Below the pieces are notes generated by a model that was given only the letters and a program-made list of their open reading frames with translations, was not told the origin of the DNA and made no database searches. From an uncultured Clostridia bacterium (lineage in GTDB: Bacteria > Bacillota > Clostridia > Oscillospirales > Ruminococcaceae), in NCBI GenBank assembly GCA_947627875.1, contig CANQXS010000013.1, positions 1 to 64,000 of the forward strand: a DNA stretch of 64,000 bases, in the 5' to 3' direction. Each line of letters opens with the position of its first letter. The stretch's first letter is position 1. This document shows positions 57,278 through 64,000 of the stretch, piece by piece. A program made the position numbers and the translations under genes.

Positions 57278-59035
57278 TCACTTCTTTCCGAGAGCTTCGG
57301 CGGTCTCGCTGTCCGGCGTGACGTAAAGCGTCTTCTGGTTGGTGTATATTACCATTCCGGGCTTCGCGCCGGAGGGCTTTTTTACATATCTTACCTGAGT
57401 ATAATCGACCGGCACCGACGAGCCGTTCCTGCCCGAGGAGTTGTAAGCCGCGATAACTGCCGCCTCCGAGAGGGTTTCTTCGTCGGGTTTTCTGCCCTCA
57501 CAGCAGATTATAACGTGTGAGCCGGTTATGTTCTTGACGTGGAGCCATACGTCGGAGCGGTCGGCAAGCTTAAGGGTCAGAAGGTCGTTCTGGCGGTTGT
57601 TCCGCCCCGCGAGTATCTTAAAGCCGGTGCTCGAGCGGTATTCGAGCGGAGGGAGAGCCTTCGGCTGCTTCTGCTTTCCGCGGCTGCGGCGGATATATCC
57701 CGAAGAGGCGAGCTCTTCGCGTATTTCCGAAAGCTCGCTTTCGGTCGACGCGCGCGACAGGGCGTCGAACACCGAGTCGATGTATTTTTCCTCCTCTTCG
57801 CCCGAGGCGATGAGCTTTCGGAGCATTTTGTCGGCGGTATCCGCCTTTCTGTACTCCGAATAGTATTTCTGGGCGTTCTGAGAGGGAGTAAGGCGCGGGT
57901 CGAGCTTTATCTCGACCTCGGGGGAGCCCTCCTCATAAAAATTCTCGACCGAGACCTTGTTCATTCCCTTCTCTATCCGGTAGAGGTTCGACATAATGAG
58001 GTCGCCGTTCACGCGGAAGGCGTCGCGGTTTTTGCAGTCCTCGAGCTCGAGCTTCTGAGCCGATACCCTGCGGCGGATCCTCTCGCTGAGCGAGATAAGA
58101 AGCTTAAAGAGGTCGTCGGCGCGCTGCTTTGTCTGCGCCAAAACGTCGCGTTCGGAATAAAAACAGTCCAGTAGCGCCGAGGGTGAGCCGAACTCCCTGA
58201 CTGTCATAAGGTCGCCGTAAAAGGTTATTTTTGTGAAGCAGAAGTCCTTCATAAGACCGCTCTGCTCGCGGAGTATGCAGTATTTGTTTTCGCCGCGCTC
58301 AAGCTCTCCTGCGACAGCTTTCAGATAGCCGCAAAGCCTCTGCGCCTCGGTTTCCGACAGCTCGTCGGAGATAATTTCCGCACCTTTCGATGCCTCAAAA
58401 GCCGCCTGTTTCGCGAAAACCGGAGATATCCCCTCGATGCATTTTACGAGCGCCTTCGAGAGCTCCTCTTTGCGCGAGCGGAGCCTTGAAACAAGCTCGG
58501 CTTCGTCGAAATCCGAAAGGCTCAGGCGGTCGTCTCTCGGCGGAAGGCTGTACTGAACCCCCGGGAGTATCCGCCTAACGCGGGACATATCCTCGCTGAC
58601 CCGCTTTATCGCGTCGATAACGCGCCCGTCCTGTGAAATCAGAAGGATATTCGAGCAGCGCCCCATTATCTCGCAGGCGAGGGTAAGGGTTATCCTGTCG
58701 CCGAGGTCGTCGGAAGCCTCAAAGTCGAAGAAGAGTATCCGCTCGAAGCCGTCCTGGCGGATAGCTATGAGCTTTCCGGACGAAAGCCGCTTTCTTAGGA
58801 GCATACAGAACATCGGCGGGGTCTGGGGGTTTTCGGGCTCGCGCTCGGTAAGGTGGACGCGCGCCGTTCCCGCCGACGATGAAAGAAGGAGCTTTTTTAC
58901 TCCGAAGCCCTGAGTTCGCAGGGTCATTACAACGCTGTCGCGGGAGGGCTGATGTATTTTATCAACGCGAGCGCCGATGAGCAGCGGCTCGAGTTCGTTT
59001 TTTATCCGGCTCAGAAACACGCCGTCAAGCGCCAT
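57278..59035 (-). CDS. rqcH: Ribosome quality-control factor RqcH (NFACT)
   Basis: 585 residues. RqcH binds stalled 50S-peptidyl-tRNA and recruits tRNA-Ala to add C-terminal alanine tails that mark the nascent chain for degradation. The NFACT-N domain (about 1-215), helix-hairpin and coiled coil (about 270-440), and the NFACT-R RNA-binding domain (about 455-565, RSDVWLHVKNITGSHVII) are present in the family order. AAAAGGGGG precedes the ATG, 22 bases after nif3. No adhesin-specific features, so the old fibronectin-binding name is not used. Confidence 0.93.
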   Translation of the reverse strand: MALDGVFLSRIKNELEPLLIGARVDKIHQPSRDSVVMTLRTQGFGVKKLLLSSSAGTARVHLTEREPENPQTPPMFCMLLRKRLSSGKLIAIRQDGFERILFFDFEASDDLGDRITLTLACEIMGRCSNILLISQDGRVIDAIKRVSEDMSRVRRILPGVQYSLPPRDDRLSLSDFDEAELVSRLRSRKEELSKALVKCIEGISPVFAKQAAFEASKGAEIISDELSETEAQRLCGYLKAVAGELERGENKYCILREQSGLMKDFCFTKITFYGDLMTVREFGSPSALLDCFYSERDVLAQTKQRADDLFKLLISLSERIRRRVSAQKLELEDCKNRDAFRVNGDLIMSNLYRIEKGMNKVSVENFYEEGSPEVEIKLDPRLTPSQNAQKYYSEYRKADTADKMLRKLIASGEEEEKYIDSVFDALSRASTESELSEIREELASSGYIRRSRGKQKQPKALPPLEYRSSTGFKILAGRNNRQNDLLTLKLADRSDVWLHVKNITGSHVIICCEGRKPDEETLSEAAVIAAYNSSGRNGSSVPVDYTQVRYVKKPSGAKPGMVIYTNQKTLYVTPDSETAEALGKK

Positions 59036-59056
59036 GACCGCGCCCCCTTTTTAAAA

Positions 59057-59836
59057 TCAGATTCCCTTTACTATACCGTCGGTATGGGAGATAATGCATT
59101 CGACGCCGAATTCTCCGGCTATTTTATCGCGAAGATACGGCAGCGCGATGACCTCGGTCTCGTAATGACCGGCGTCGATAAGAGTGATGCCGAGGTGCTC
59201 GGCCTCCAAGAAGCGGTCGAGCTTTACGTCGGCGGTTATTACGGCCTGTGCGCCGAGAGCCTTTGCGTATTCGGTTATCTCGGAGCAGGCGCCCGAGCCG
59301 CAGGCGACCGTTTCGATGTCCTGCCCGCCGTCGACCCATCTTAACGCGGCGCTTTTGAAACGCTCCTTTGAGAGCTTTGCGAGCTCCTTCGGCGACATTT
59401 TCGGGCATCTCGCCATAGCGCCGTAGCCCACGGGCGCGCCCGTTTCGGGGTCGCGGCGGTTGATTTCGGGGACGACGCCGAGATTCTCAAAGCCGAGAAG
59501 GTCGACCATCATATCGCTTACGCCGTAGGGCGCGGAATCGAGGCTGGTGTGGCAGCCGATGCAGGCAATGCCGTAACTAAGCGCAAGCGCCGCGGGATAC
59601 TGCGGATCGAGCTGCTTTGTGGGGTGGAATATCGCGGGGTGGTGGGTTACTATAAGCTCGCAGCCGAGCTTTTTCGCCTCCTCGACTACGCGGACGGTAG
59701 CGTCGAGCGCGAGGAGGACTTTTTTGACCTCCCAGCTGCGCGAACCGACGCTCAGCCCCGAGTTGTCGAAGCCGTCCTGATTGCGAAACGGCGCGAAGCC
59801 GTCGATGAAGTCGTATATCTGTCCGACAGTTGTCAT
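59057..59836 (-). CDS. Nif3-like dinuclear metal protein
   Basis: 259 residues of the Nif3/YqfO family that forms a hexameric ring with a two-metal site in each subunit. Ligand motifs: THHPAIFHP near 64-72, CHTSLDSAP near 95, and GHYETE near 225. The long YqfO-type insert is absent, so this is the short form. Its biochemical role is unsettled. It commonly neighbours trmK, as here, but a cloverleaf element (59911-59997) separates the two. GGAAAGGAAC lies upstream of the ATG. Confidence 0.92.
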   Translation of the reverse strand: MTTVGQIYDFIDGFAPFRNQDGFDNSGLSVGSRSWEVKKVLLALDATVRVVEEAKKLGCELIVTHHPAIFHPTKQLDPQYPAALALSYGIACIGCHTSLDSAPYGVSDMMVDLLGFENLGVVPEINRRDPETGAPVGYGAMARCPKMSPKELAKLSKERFKSAALRWVDGGQDIETVACGSGACSEITEYAKALGAQAVITADVKLDRFLEAEHLGITLIDAGHYETEVIALPYLRDKIAGEFGVECIISHTDGIVKGI

Positions 59837-59910
59837 ATCTGTTCCTTTCCGGGCGCCTGTGTGCTCTTCGGCAGGGCGAAGTGCGGAGCCGCCGCTTTGC
59901 TGCTTTTTTA

Positions 59911-59997
59911 GGCAAACCCCGACACCGCCCCCCTGCGGGGGCGGTGAGGGCGCGCCTTTGGCGCGCCCGCCCGCGCTTCGCGCGGGCGGGGTTTGCC
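59911..59997. repeat. Cloverleaf palindromic element, copy D
   Basis: Closing stem GGCAAACCCC (59911-59920)/GGGGTTTGCC (59988-59997) encloses three perfect hairpins: 59923-59946 (10 bp), 59948-59968 (9 bp, loop TTT) and 59969-59987 (8 bp, loop TTC). Same architecture as copies A and B, with a different closing-stem sequence. It lies in the 185-base gap between nif3 and trmK within an operon. Confidence 0.82.
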
Positions 59998-60021
59998 GTC
60001 AAGGCGGGGCGTTTCGGCGCC

Positions 60022-60717
60022 CTATTTCCCGCTTATGTATTTCTCGATATCCTGCGCGGCGGCGAGCATACGCTCCGCCTCGCGGCGCTCCTCCTCGGAG
60101 GCGGCTTTCGCCATTCCCGATGCCGCCGCTCTGAGGGTGAAAGCCTCCTTTTCAAGGTAAGCTCTCGAATTTTCGTCGCGCGGGTCGAGCGCCCCGACAA
60201 TGCTCTCGGTCTCGCCGAGCTCGCGGCAGACGCCCGTATAGCGCGCGTTTATCACGGTGTAGATGAATTTTCCTTCGCGGGCGGCTTTTTCCGAGCAAAG
60301 CTCATACCCCGCCCCCCACAGATACCGTCTCAGAAACAGAACGCGGGTGTTGGGCTGTAAAATGAGATTCGCGCCCTCTGGGAGCTTTCGCCCCGAAAGT
60401 ATCCTTGCGATGAGCTCTCCGCCCATTCCCGCGATCACGACGTCAGTCGCGCGGGCGACGACCTCTTCGGGAAGGTCGAGCAGCCCGTCGGACTTATACA
60501 GAGCTATCTTTTCCGCAAGCCCGCATTGCTCCACCGTCCTTCGGGCGGCGCAAAGAGGACCTTCGGCTATGTCCGACGCCGCTGCGCCGCTGCATATCCC
60601 GTTTCCCACCAAAAAGCAGGGGAGATATGCGTGGTCGGTCCCGACGTCGAGGACAAAGCCCCCCTCGGAGACCTCACCCGCGCAGAGCGCCAGCCTTTCG
60701 CCGAGCTTAAGCGTCAT
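60022..60717 (-). CDS. trmK: tRNA (adenine22-N1)-methyltransferase TrmK
   Basis: 231 residues. Makes m1A22 in the D loop of tRNAs using S-adenosylmethionine. The SAM loop FVLDVGTDHAYLP is at 21-33, IAGMGGELIARIL near 93-105, and LQPNT near 119, all typical; the C-terminal coiled coil (170-225) is present. Its start lies inside the last codons of the DUF1858 gene (11-base overlap), which couples the two. Confidence 0.94.
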   Translation of the reverse strand: MTLKLGERLALCAGEVSEGGFVLDVGTDHAYLPCFLVGNGICSGAAASDIAEGPLCAARRTVEQCGLAEKIALYKSDGLLDLPEEVVARATDVVIAGMGGELIARILSGRKLPEGANLILQPNTRVLFLRRYLWGAGYELCSEKAAREGKFIYTVINARYTGVCRELGETESIVGALDPRDENSRAYLEKEAFTLRAAASGMAKAASEEERREAERMLAAAQDIEKYISGK

Positions 60718-60913
60718 TCTGACCGAAATATTCGCGGAGCTTTTTGACGAGCTCCTCGGGGTCGGTGCCGTGGACAGCGCAGGCCTCGGCTATTGTCTCT
60801 CCCCTTGCCGAAGGGCAGCCGAGGCAGTGCATACCCATCTCCAAAAAGAGAGGAGCGCAGCCGAAATCGACGTCAAGAACGTCGCCGATGATGGAATCCT
60901 TTGTGATCTTCAT
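60707..60913 (-). CDS. DUF1858 redox-disulfide domain protein
   Basis: 68 residues. A small helical domain with a CxxC pair, C30 and C33 (HCLGC), typical of DUF1858 proteins associated with hybrid-cluster proteins and thought to have a redox role. The function is not established. GGAGG-like AGGTAAAAC lies before the ATG at 60913. First gene of the DUF1858-trmK-nif3-rqcH-membrane protein unit. Confidence 0.88.
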   Translation of the reverse strand: MKITKDSIIGDVLDVDFGCAPLFLEMGMHCLGCPSARGETIAEACAVHGTDPEELVKKLREYFGQNDA

Positions 60914-61056
60914 AGTTTTACCTCCGTTTTGATATGGTGATATTATTCCCTGTTTATCATTATAATACAAAAAATCGCGTTTTGCAATAGCAAAGCCGCG
61001 GCAAAATAGCGATGCGCCCAAAAGCTCTCGGAAAGAATGCGCAGGCTTTTCCTTTT

Positions 61057-61125
61057 GTGCTGCGAGGGCGAAGTCCGCCGCGCTCCGCGGGGGGCGGGCT
61101 CGGGCTTCGCCCGCACCAAGGCGCG
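61057..61125. repeat. Cloverleaf palindromic element, copy C (reduced)
   Basis: Closing stem GGGCGAAG (61066-61073)/CTTCGCCC (61105-61112), with an outer GTGC/GCAC pairing and the family 3' end CGCACCAAGGCGCG. Only one inner hairpin remains, formed by CCGCCGCG and CGCGG..GGCGG. It lies in the gap 60914-61183 downstream of the zinc-ribbon gene. Confidence 0.65.
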
Positions 61126-61183
61126 TTTTTCCGAAAAAGAAGAAGCGCAGCCCGATTGCTCAGGCTGCGCGGAAAAGCTCCGA

Positions 61184-61453
61184 TCAGTTTTCCTCTTTCA
61201 TCTTGGCAAAGCACTCGCTGCAATAGACCGGACGGTCGTCATGCGGCTTGAAAGGTACCTTTGCTTCCTTTCCGCAGGAAGCGCAAACGGCAGTGTAGAA
61301 CTGCTTGCCCTCTTCCTTTTTCTTCTTGCGGCATTCCTTGCACATTTTAGGCTCGTTTTCAAAGCCCTTTTCGGCGTAGAATTCCTGTTCGCCCGCTGTA
61401 AAAACGAATTCCTTTCCGCAGTTACGGCATACTAATGTTTTGTCCTCATACAT
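61184..61453 (-). CDS. Zinc-ribbon protein
   Basis: 89 residues with two treble-clef or ribbon motifs: C9/C12 with C38/C41 (the zinc-ribbon domain containing GEQEFYAEKGFENEP and KMCKECR), and C57/C60 with C78/C81. Such proteins are common near sigma and stress genes in clostridia; function unknown. ATG 61453 follows GAGGGACT. Confidence 0.85.
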   Translation of the reverse strand: MYEDKTLVCRNCGKEFVFTAGEQEFYAEKGFENEPKMCKECRKKKKEEGKQFYTAVCASCGKEAKVPFKPHDDRPVYCSECFAKMKEEN

Positions 61454-61562
61454 AGAGAGTCCCTCACTTAAATTGATTTGCCGATCAGATGTTTCACCGA
61501 CGAATGCGGAAACATAGCGGTAAAGAGCCAAACGGCATTTATATAAAAACCCTTTCGGGATT

Positions 61563-62117
61563 TTATCTGAACTTTTTTCTGAGCCTTCGCCTTACCCGCG
61601 AAAGCGCGTTGTCAACTGCTTTGCGGTCGATCCCGAGGCTTCGGGTTATGTCGGCGTAGGAGGCGCCCGAAAGATACAGCCCGATGACCGAGCGCTCAAG
61701 CTCGGAGAGATTTTCGGATATCTCCGAGAATATCTCACTCAAAAACTCGCGGTCTAAAACTATCTTTTCGGGGGAAGACCCCTCGGGAGCGCTTATGTCT
61801 TCAAGCGTTTCTTCGCGGCTCCTTATCCTTGCAGATTTTTTCAGCGAGGAAAGCATACGGTTGTTCATGCATGTCCCCGCATAGGTCGAGAAGCTCGCGC
61901 CCCTGCCCGCACTGAAGGTTTTGACCGCGCTGAGCAGCCCGAGTATTCCTTCCGAGACGAGATCGTCGCGGTCGGCAGCGCTTTTGGTGTACATTCTCGC
62001 GAGACGCCTTACCGAAGGCAGGTATCTCGAAATCAGCGCGCTGCAGGCTTCGTCGTTTTCGGACGAAGCAACGGCAAGCTCTTCGTCCGACAAAGAGGCG
62101 TAGTCAAGCTTCGCCAT
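61563..62117 (-). CDS. SigH-like RNA polymerase sigma factor
   Basis: 184 residues of the SigH (Spo0H) type. Region 2 carries ADRDDLVSEGILGLLSAVKTF (about 48-68) and STYAGTCMNNRMLSSL; region 4 carries LSELERSVIGLYLSGASYADI and the helix RKAVDNALSRVRRRLRKKF at the end. In spore formers SigH drives early sporulation and transition genes. The match is by motif; assignment to sigH itself is likely but not certain because typical SigH is about 210 residues. No clear ribosome site is visible, and the promoter is not obvious. Confidence 0.8.
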   Translation of the reverse strand: MAKLDYASLSDEELAVASSENDEACSALISRYLPSVRRLARMYTKSAADRDDLVSEGILGLLSAVKTFSAGRGASFSTYAGTCMNNRMLSSLKKSARIRSREETLEDISAPEGSSPEKIVLDREFLSEIFSEISENLSELERSVIGLYLSGASYADITRSLGIDRKAVDNALSRVRRRLRKKFR

Positions 62118-62404
62118 TTATACCACCCCGACTTTTTCTGCAATATATATAATAGCATCGGTCAAGCCCGCTGTCAAGTAAAAATTGCAATTTTTAACAG
62201 TTTTCGTCTAAATACACAAAATCAATCTTGTTAAACACTGCAAAAAGCCAAATGACGCTTTAACGCGCAAACACCGCGGTTTTGCATGATCCGAAAATCG
62301 GGCAAAATTTGTTTTTGCTCTTGAAATCCGAGGGCTTTTGTGGCATACTCTAATCAGAGAACGGTGGCGCCGTTCATATTATGCAGGATTGCGAGGTAAA
62401 GCTT
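62118..62404. other. Gap before the GH3 gene
   Basis: 287 bases without a gene. It holds the promoter of the GH3 gene, TTGAAA (62321-62326) and CATACT (62344-62349) with a 17-base spacer, and otherwise A/T-rich sequence with no repeat that I can see. Confidence 0.55.
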
Positions 62405-64000
62405 ATGACTGACATCAAAAAACTTCTTTCGGAGCTCACGCTCGAGGAAAAGGCTTCACTGACCTCGGGGGAGGACTTCTGGCTCACAAAGGCGGTGGAG
62501 CGCCTCGGCATCGGCTCTGCGCGAACCTCCGACGGACCTCACGGATTAAGAGCCGACGACTATTCCCGAGAAGACCACGCCACAATGCCGGCGGTGTGTT
62601 TCCCCGCGGCGGTAACGACCGCTGCGAGCTTCGACCGCGAAATGCTCCGCGAGCTCGGCGAGGAGCTCGGCAGGGAATGTTTGGCTTACGGGGTCGACGT
62701 TCTGCTCGGACCGGGAATAAACATAAAGCGCTCTCCGCTCTGCGGGCGCAATTTCGAGTATTTCTCGGAAGACCCTTATCTTGCGGGTCAGCTCGGCGAG
62801 CAGTTTGTAAAGGGAGTTCAGTCTCAGGGCGTAGGCACCAGCCTCAAGCACTTCTTCGCCAACAGCCAGGAGACCCGCCGCTTCACCTCGTCGTCGGATA
62901 TCGACGAGCGCGCTATAAGGGAGATATACCTTGCGGCATTTGAAAACGTCGTGAAAAAGGCTCAGCCTTGGACAATTATGGCTTCATACAACAAGATAAA
63001 CGGCACCTACTCTACCGCGAACCGCTATTACATAGACGAAGTCCTGCGCCGCGAGTGGGGCTTCGAGGGGCTCGTAGTGAGCGACTGGGGCGCTACTCAC
63101 GACCGCGTCGGCGCGATAGAGGCGGGGACCGACCTCACGATGCCCGCCGAAAAGCACTCTGACAGATGGGTAGCCGAAGCCGTAAAGAGCGGCAGGCTCT
63201 CCGAAAAGGCGCTCGACCGCTGCTGCGAGCGGGTCCTTCGGCTCGTTGAAAAGGCGGAAAAGGGGCGCGTAAAGAACGCCGAATGCGACAAAAAGGCGGC
63301 TCACGCCCTTGCGCGGAAATTCGCCGCAAATTCGCTGGTGCTGCTCAAAAACGAGGGCGGGCTGCTCCCGCTCAAAAAGACGGACAAAGTTGCGTTCATA
63401 GGCGCTTTTGCGGAAAATCCGAGGCTTCAGGGCGGCGGTTCGAGCCACATAAGAGAGACCGAGATAACCGGAGCCCTCGGCGCCGCGCGCGAGGCGGGTA
63501 TAAACGTTATATACGCCGCAGGATATGACCGCGGCAGCGGCGAGACCGACGAAGGGCTTATCCGCGAAGCCGTGGAAGCGGCGAGGAACGCCGAAAAGGC
63601 GGTTCTGTTCATCGGTCTGCCCGACAGCTATGAATCGGAGGGCGGCGACAGAAAGCATATGCGCCTGCCCGAGGCTCATAACAGGCTCGTCAGGGAGGTA
63701 TGCGCCGCGAATCCCGATACCGCGGTTGTCCTTCATAACGGCAGCCCCGTCGAAATGCCCTGGATAGACGAACCGAAGGCGGTGCTCGAGGCTTATCTCG
63801 GCGGTCAGGCTGTGGGCGGAGCCGAGGTCGATATCCTCTTCGGCGACGTAAACCCCTCGGGGCGGCTTGCAGAAAGCTTCCCGAAGCGGCTCGAAGACAA
63901 CCCATCTTACCTTTGGTATTTCGGCGAGGGCGACAGAGTGAGCTATAACGAGAGCATTTTCGTCGGCTACAGATATTACGAGACCAAGAAGCAGGAGGTC
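62405..64000 (+). CDS. GH3 beta-glucosidase, 5' part (continues past the window)
   Basis: 532 codons are present, in frame to the last base with no stop. The glycoside hydrolase family 3 TIM barrel begins with ELTLEEKASLTSG and contains the nucleophile Asp in LVVSDWGATHDR, with KHFFANSQETRR near 145 and TMPAEK. The second alpha/beta domain is seen from about 310 (LVLLKNEGGLLPL). There is no signal peptide, so it is cytoplasmic, acting on beta-linked oligosaccharides. ATG 62405 follows GAGGT by eight bases. Substrate is not determined. Confidence 0.92.
   Translation, partial: MTDIKKLLSELTLEEKASLTSGEDFWLTKAVERLGIGSARTSDGPHGLRADDYSREDHATMPAVCFPAAVTTAASFDREMLRELGEELGRECLAYGVDVLLGPGINIKRSPLCGRNFEYFSEDPYLAGQLGEQFVKGVQSQGVGTSLKHFFANSQETRRFTSSSDIDERAIREIYLAAFENVVKKAQPWTIMASYNKINGTYSTANRYYIDEVLRREWGFEGLVVSDWGATHDRVGAIEAGTDLTMPAEKHSDRWVAEAVKSGRLSEKALDRCCERVLRLVEKAEKGRVKNAECDKKAAHALARKFAANSLVLLKNEGGLLPLKKTDKVAFIGAFAENPRLQGGGSSHIRETEITGALGAAREAGINVIYAAGYDRGSGETDEGLIREAVEAARNAEKAVLFIGLPDSYESEGGDRKHMRLPEAHNRLVREVCAANPDTAVVLHNGSPVEMPWIDEPKAVLEAYLGGQAVGGAEVDILFGDVNPSGRLAESFPKRLEDNPSYLWYFGEGDRVSYNESIFVGYRYYETKKQEV

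Overview
The window is a stretch of a Gram-positive, endospore-lineage Clostridia chromosome, probably Oscillospirales-like and anaerobic. The reasons are the sporulation genes (spoVG, spo0A, spoIIP and a SigH-like sigma factor), the rpmG-secE-nusG-rplK-rplA order, an L10 leader, GAAC-N4-GTTC type SOS boxes, lipoproteins, a rubredoxin-bearing flavodiiron protein, an Asp-aminotransferase of the AspT type and plant-polysaccharide enzymes. GC content is moderately high, codon use is even throughout, and TGA is a stop. The species assignment is inference.

Layout: 0.1-0.35 kb, 5S rRNA and tRNA-Asn(GTT). 0.5-5.0 kb, a membrane glycosyltransferase, an aminotransferase, and a metallophosphoesterase/TIM-barrel pair. 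5.2-7.5 kb (minus), rpmG-secE-nusG-rplK-rplA. 7.9-9.7 kb, a four-domain flavodiiron protein. 10.9-15.6 kb, Nudix hydrolase, spoVG, murC, lexA, nudF, then rplJ-rplL with their leader. 16.4-16.5 kb, tRNA-Gly(CCC) and tRNA-Thr(CGT). 16.7-18.8 kb, a degenerate signal-peptidase-like protein and a membrane HTH regulator. 19.3-24.0 kb, an unusual cluster: an unknown protein, a ClpP-like protease, a soluble VirD4/TraG-like ATPase and a convergent DnaB-C helicase fusion. 24.1-26.5 kb, an ECF sigma factor coupled to a membrane-anchored serpin. 26.6-29.8 kb, SOS-regulated dinB, then typA. 29.9-36.5 kb, a lipoprotein, a CBS protein, a D,D-carboxypeptidase, spoIIP, an ACT protein with its UPF0210 partner, and spo0A. 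37.1-46.1 kb, a deoxysugar operon (class II aldolase, kinase, L-fucose isomerase, PL11 rhamnogalacturonan lyase) and a GH2 beta-galactosidase. 46.4-52.5 kb, the F1Fo ATP synthase operon. 52.5-56.7 kb, D-lactate dehydrogenase, free Met-R-sulfoxide reductase and an ABC exporter. 56.8-62.1 kb (minus), tRNA-Leu(CAA), a DUF1858-trmK-nif3-rqcH operon, a zinc-ribbon protein and a SigH-like factor. 62.4 kb to the edge, a partial GH3 enzyme.

Most genes are housekeeping. The strongest oddities are: (1) the ATP synthase operon has no separate delta gene, and its alpha subunit carries about 76 extra N-terminal residues resembling the delta C-terminal domain; (2) a dispersed DNA element at about 3.3, 54.3, 60.0 and 61.1 kb, in which three copies fold as a closing stem plus three hairpins whose arm sequences differ while pairing is kept; (3) the orphan TraG-like ATPase/ClpP cassette beside a DnaB-C fusion; (4) a dinB promoter carrying two SOS boxes, with lexA driven from a promoter overlapping the murC stop. 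Several long intergenic stretches are packed with hairpins and diverged direct repeats rather than genes.
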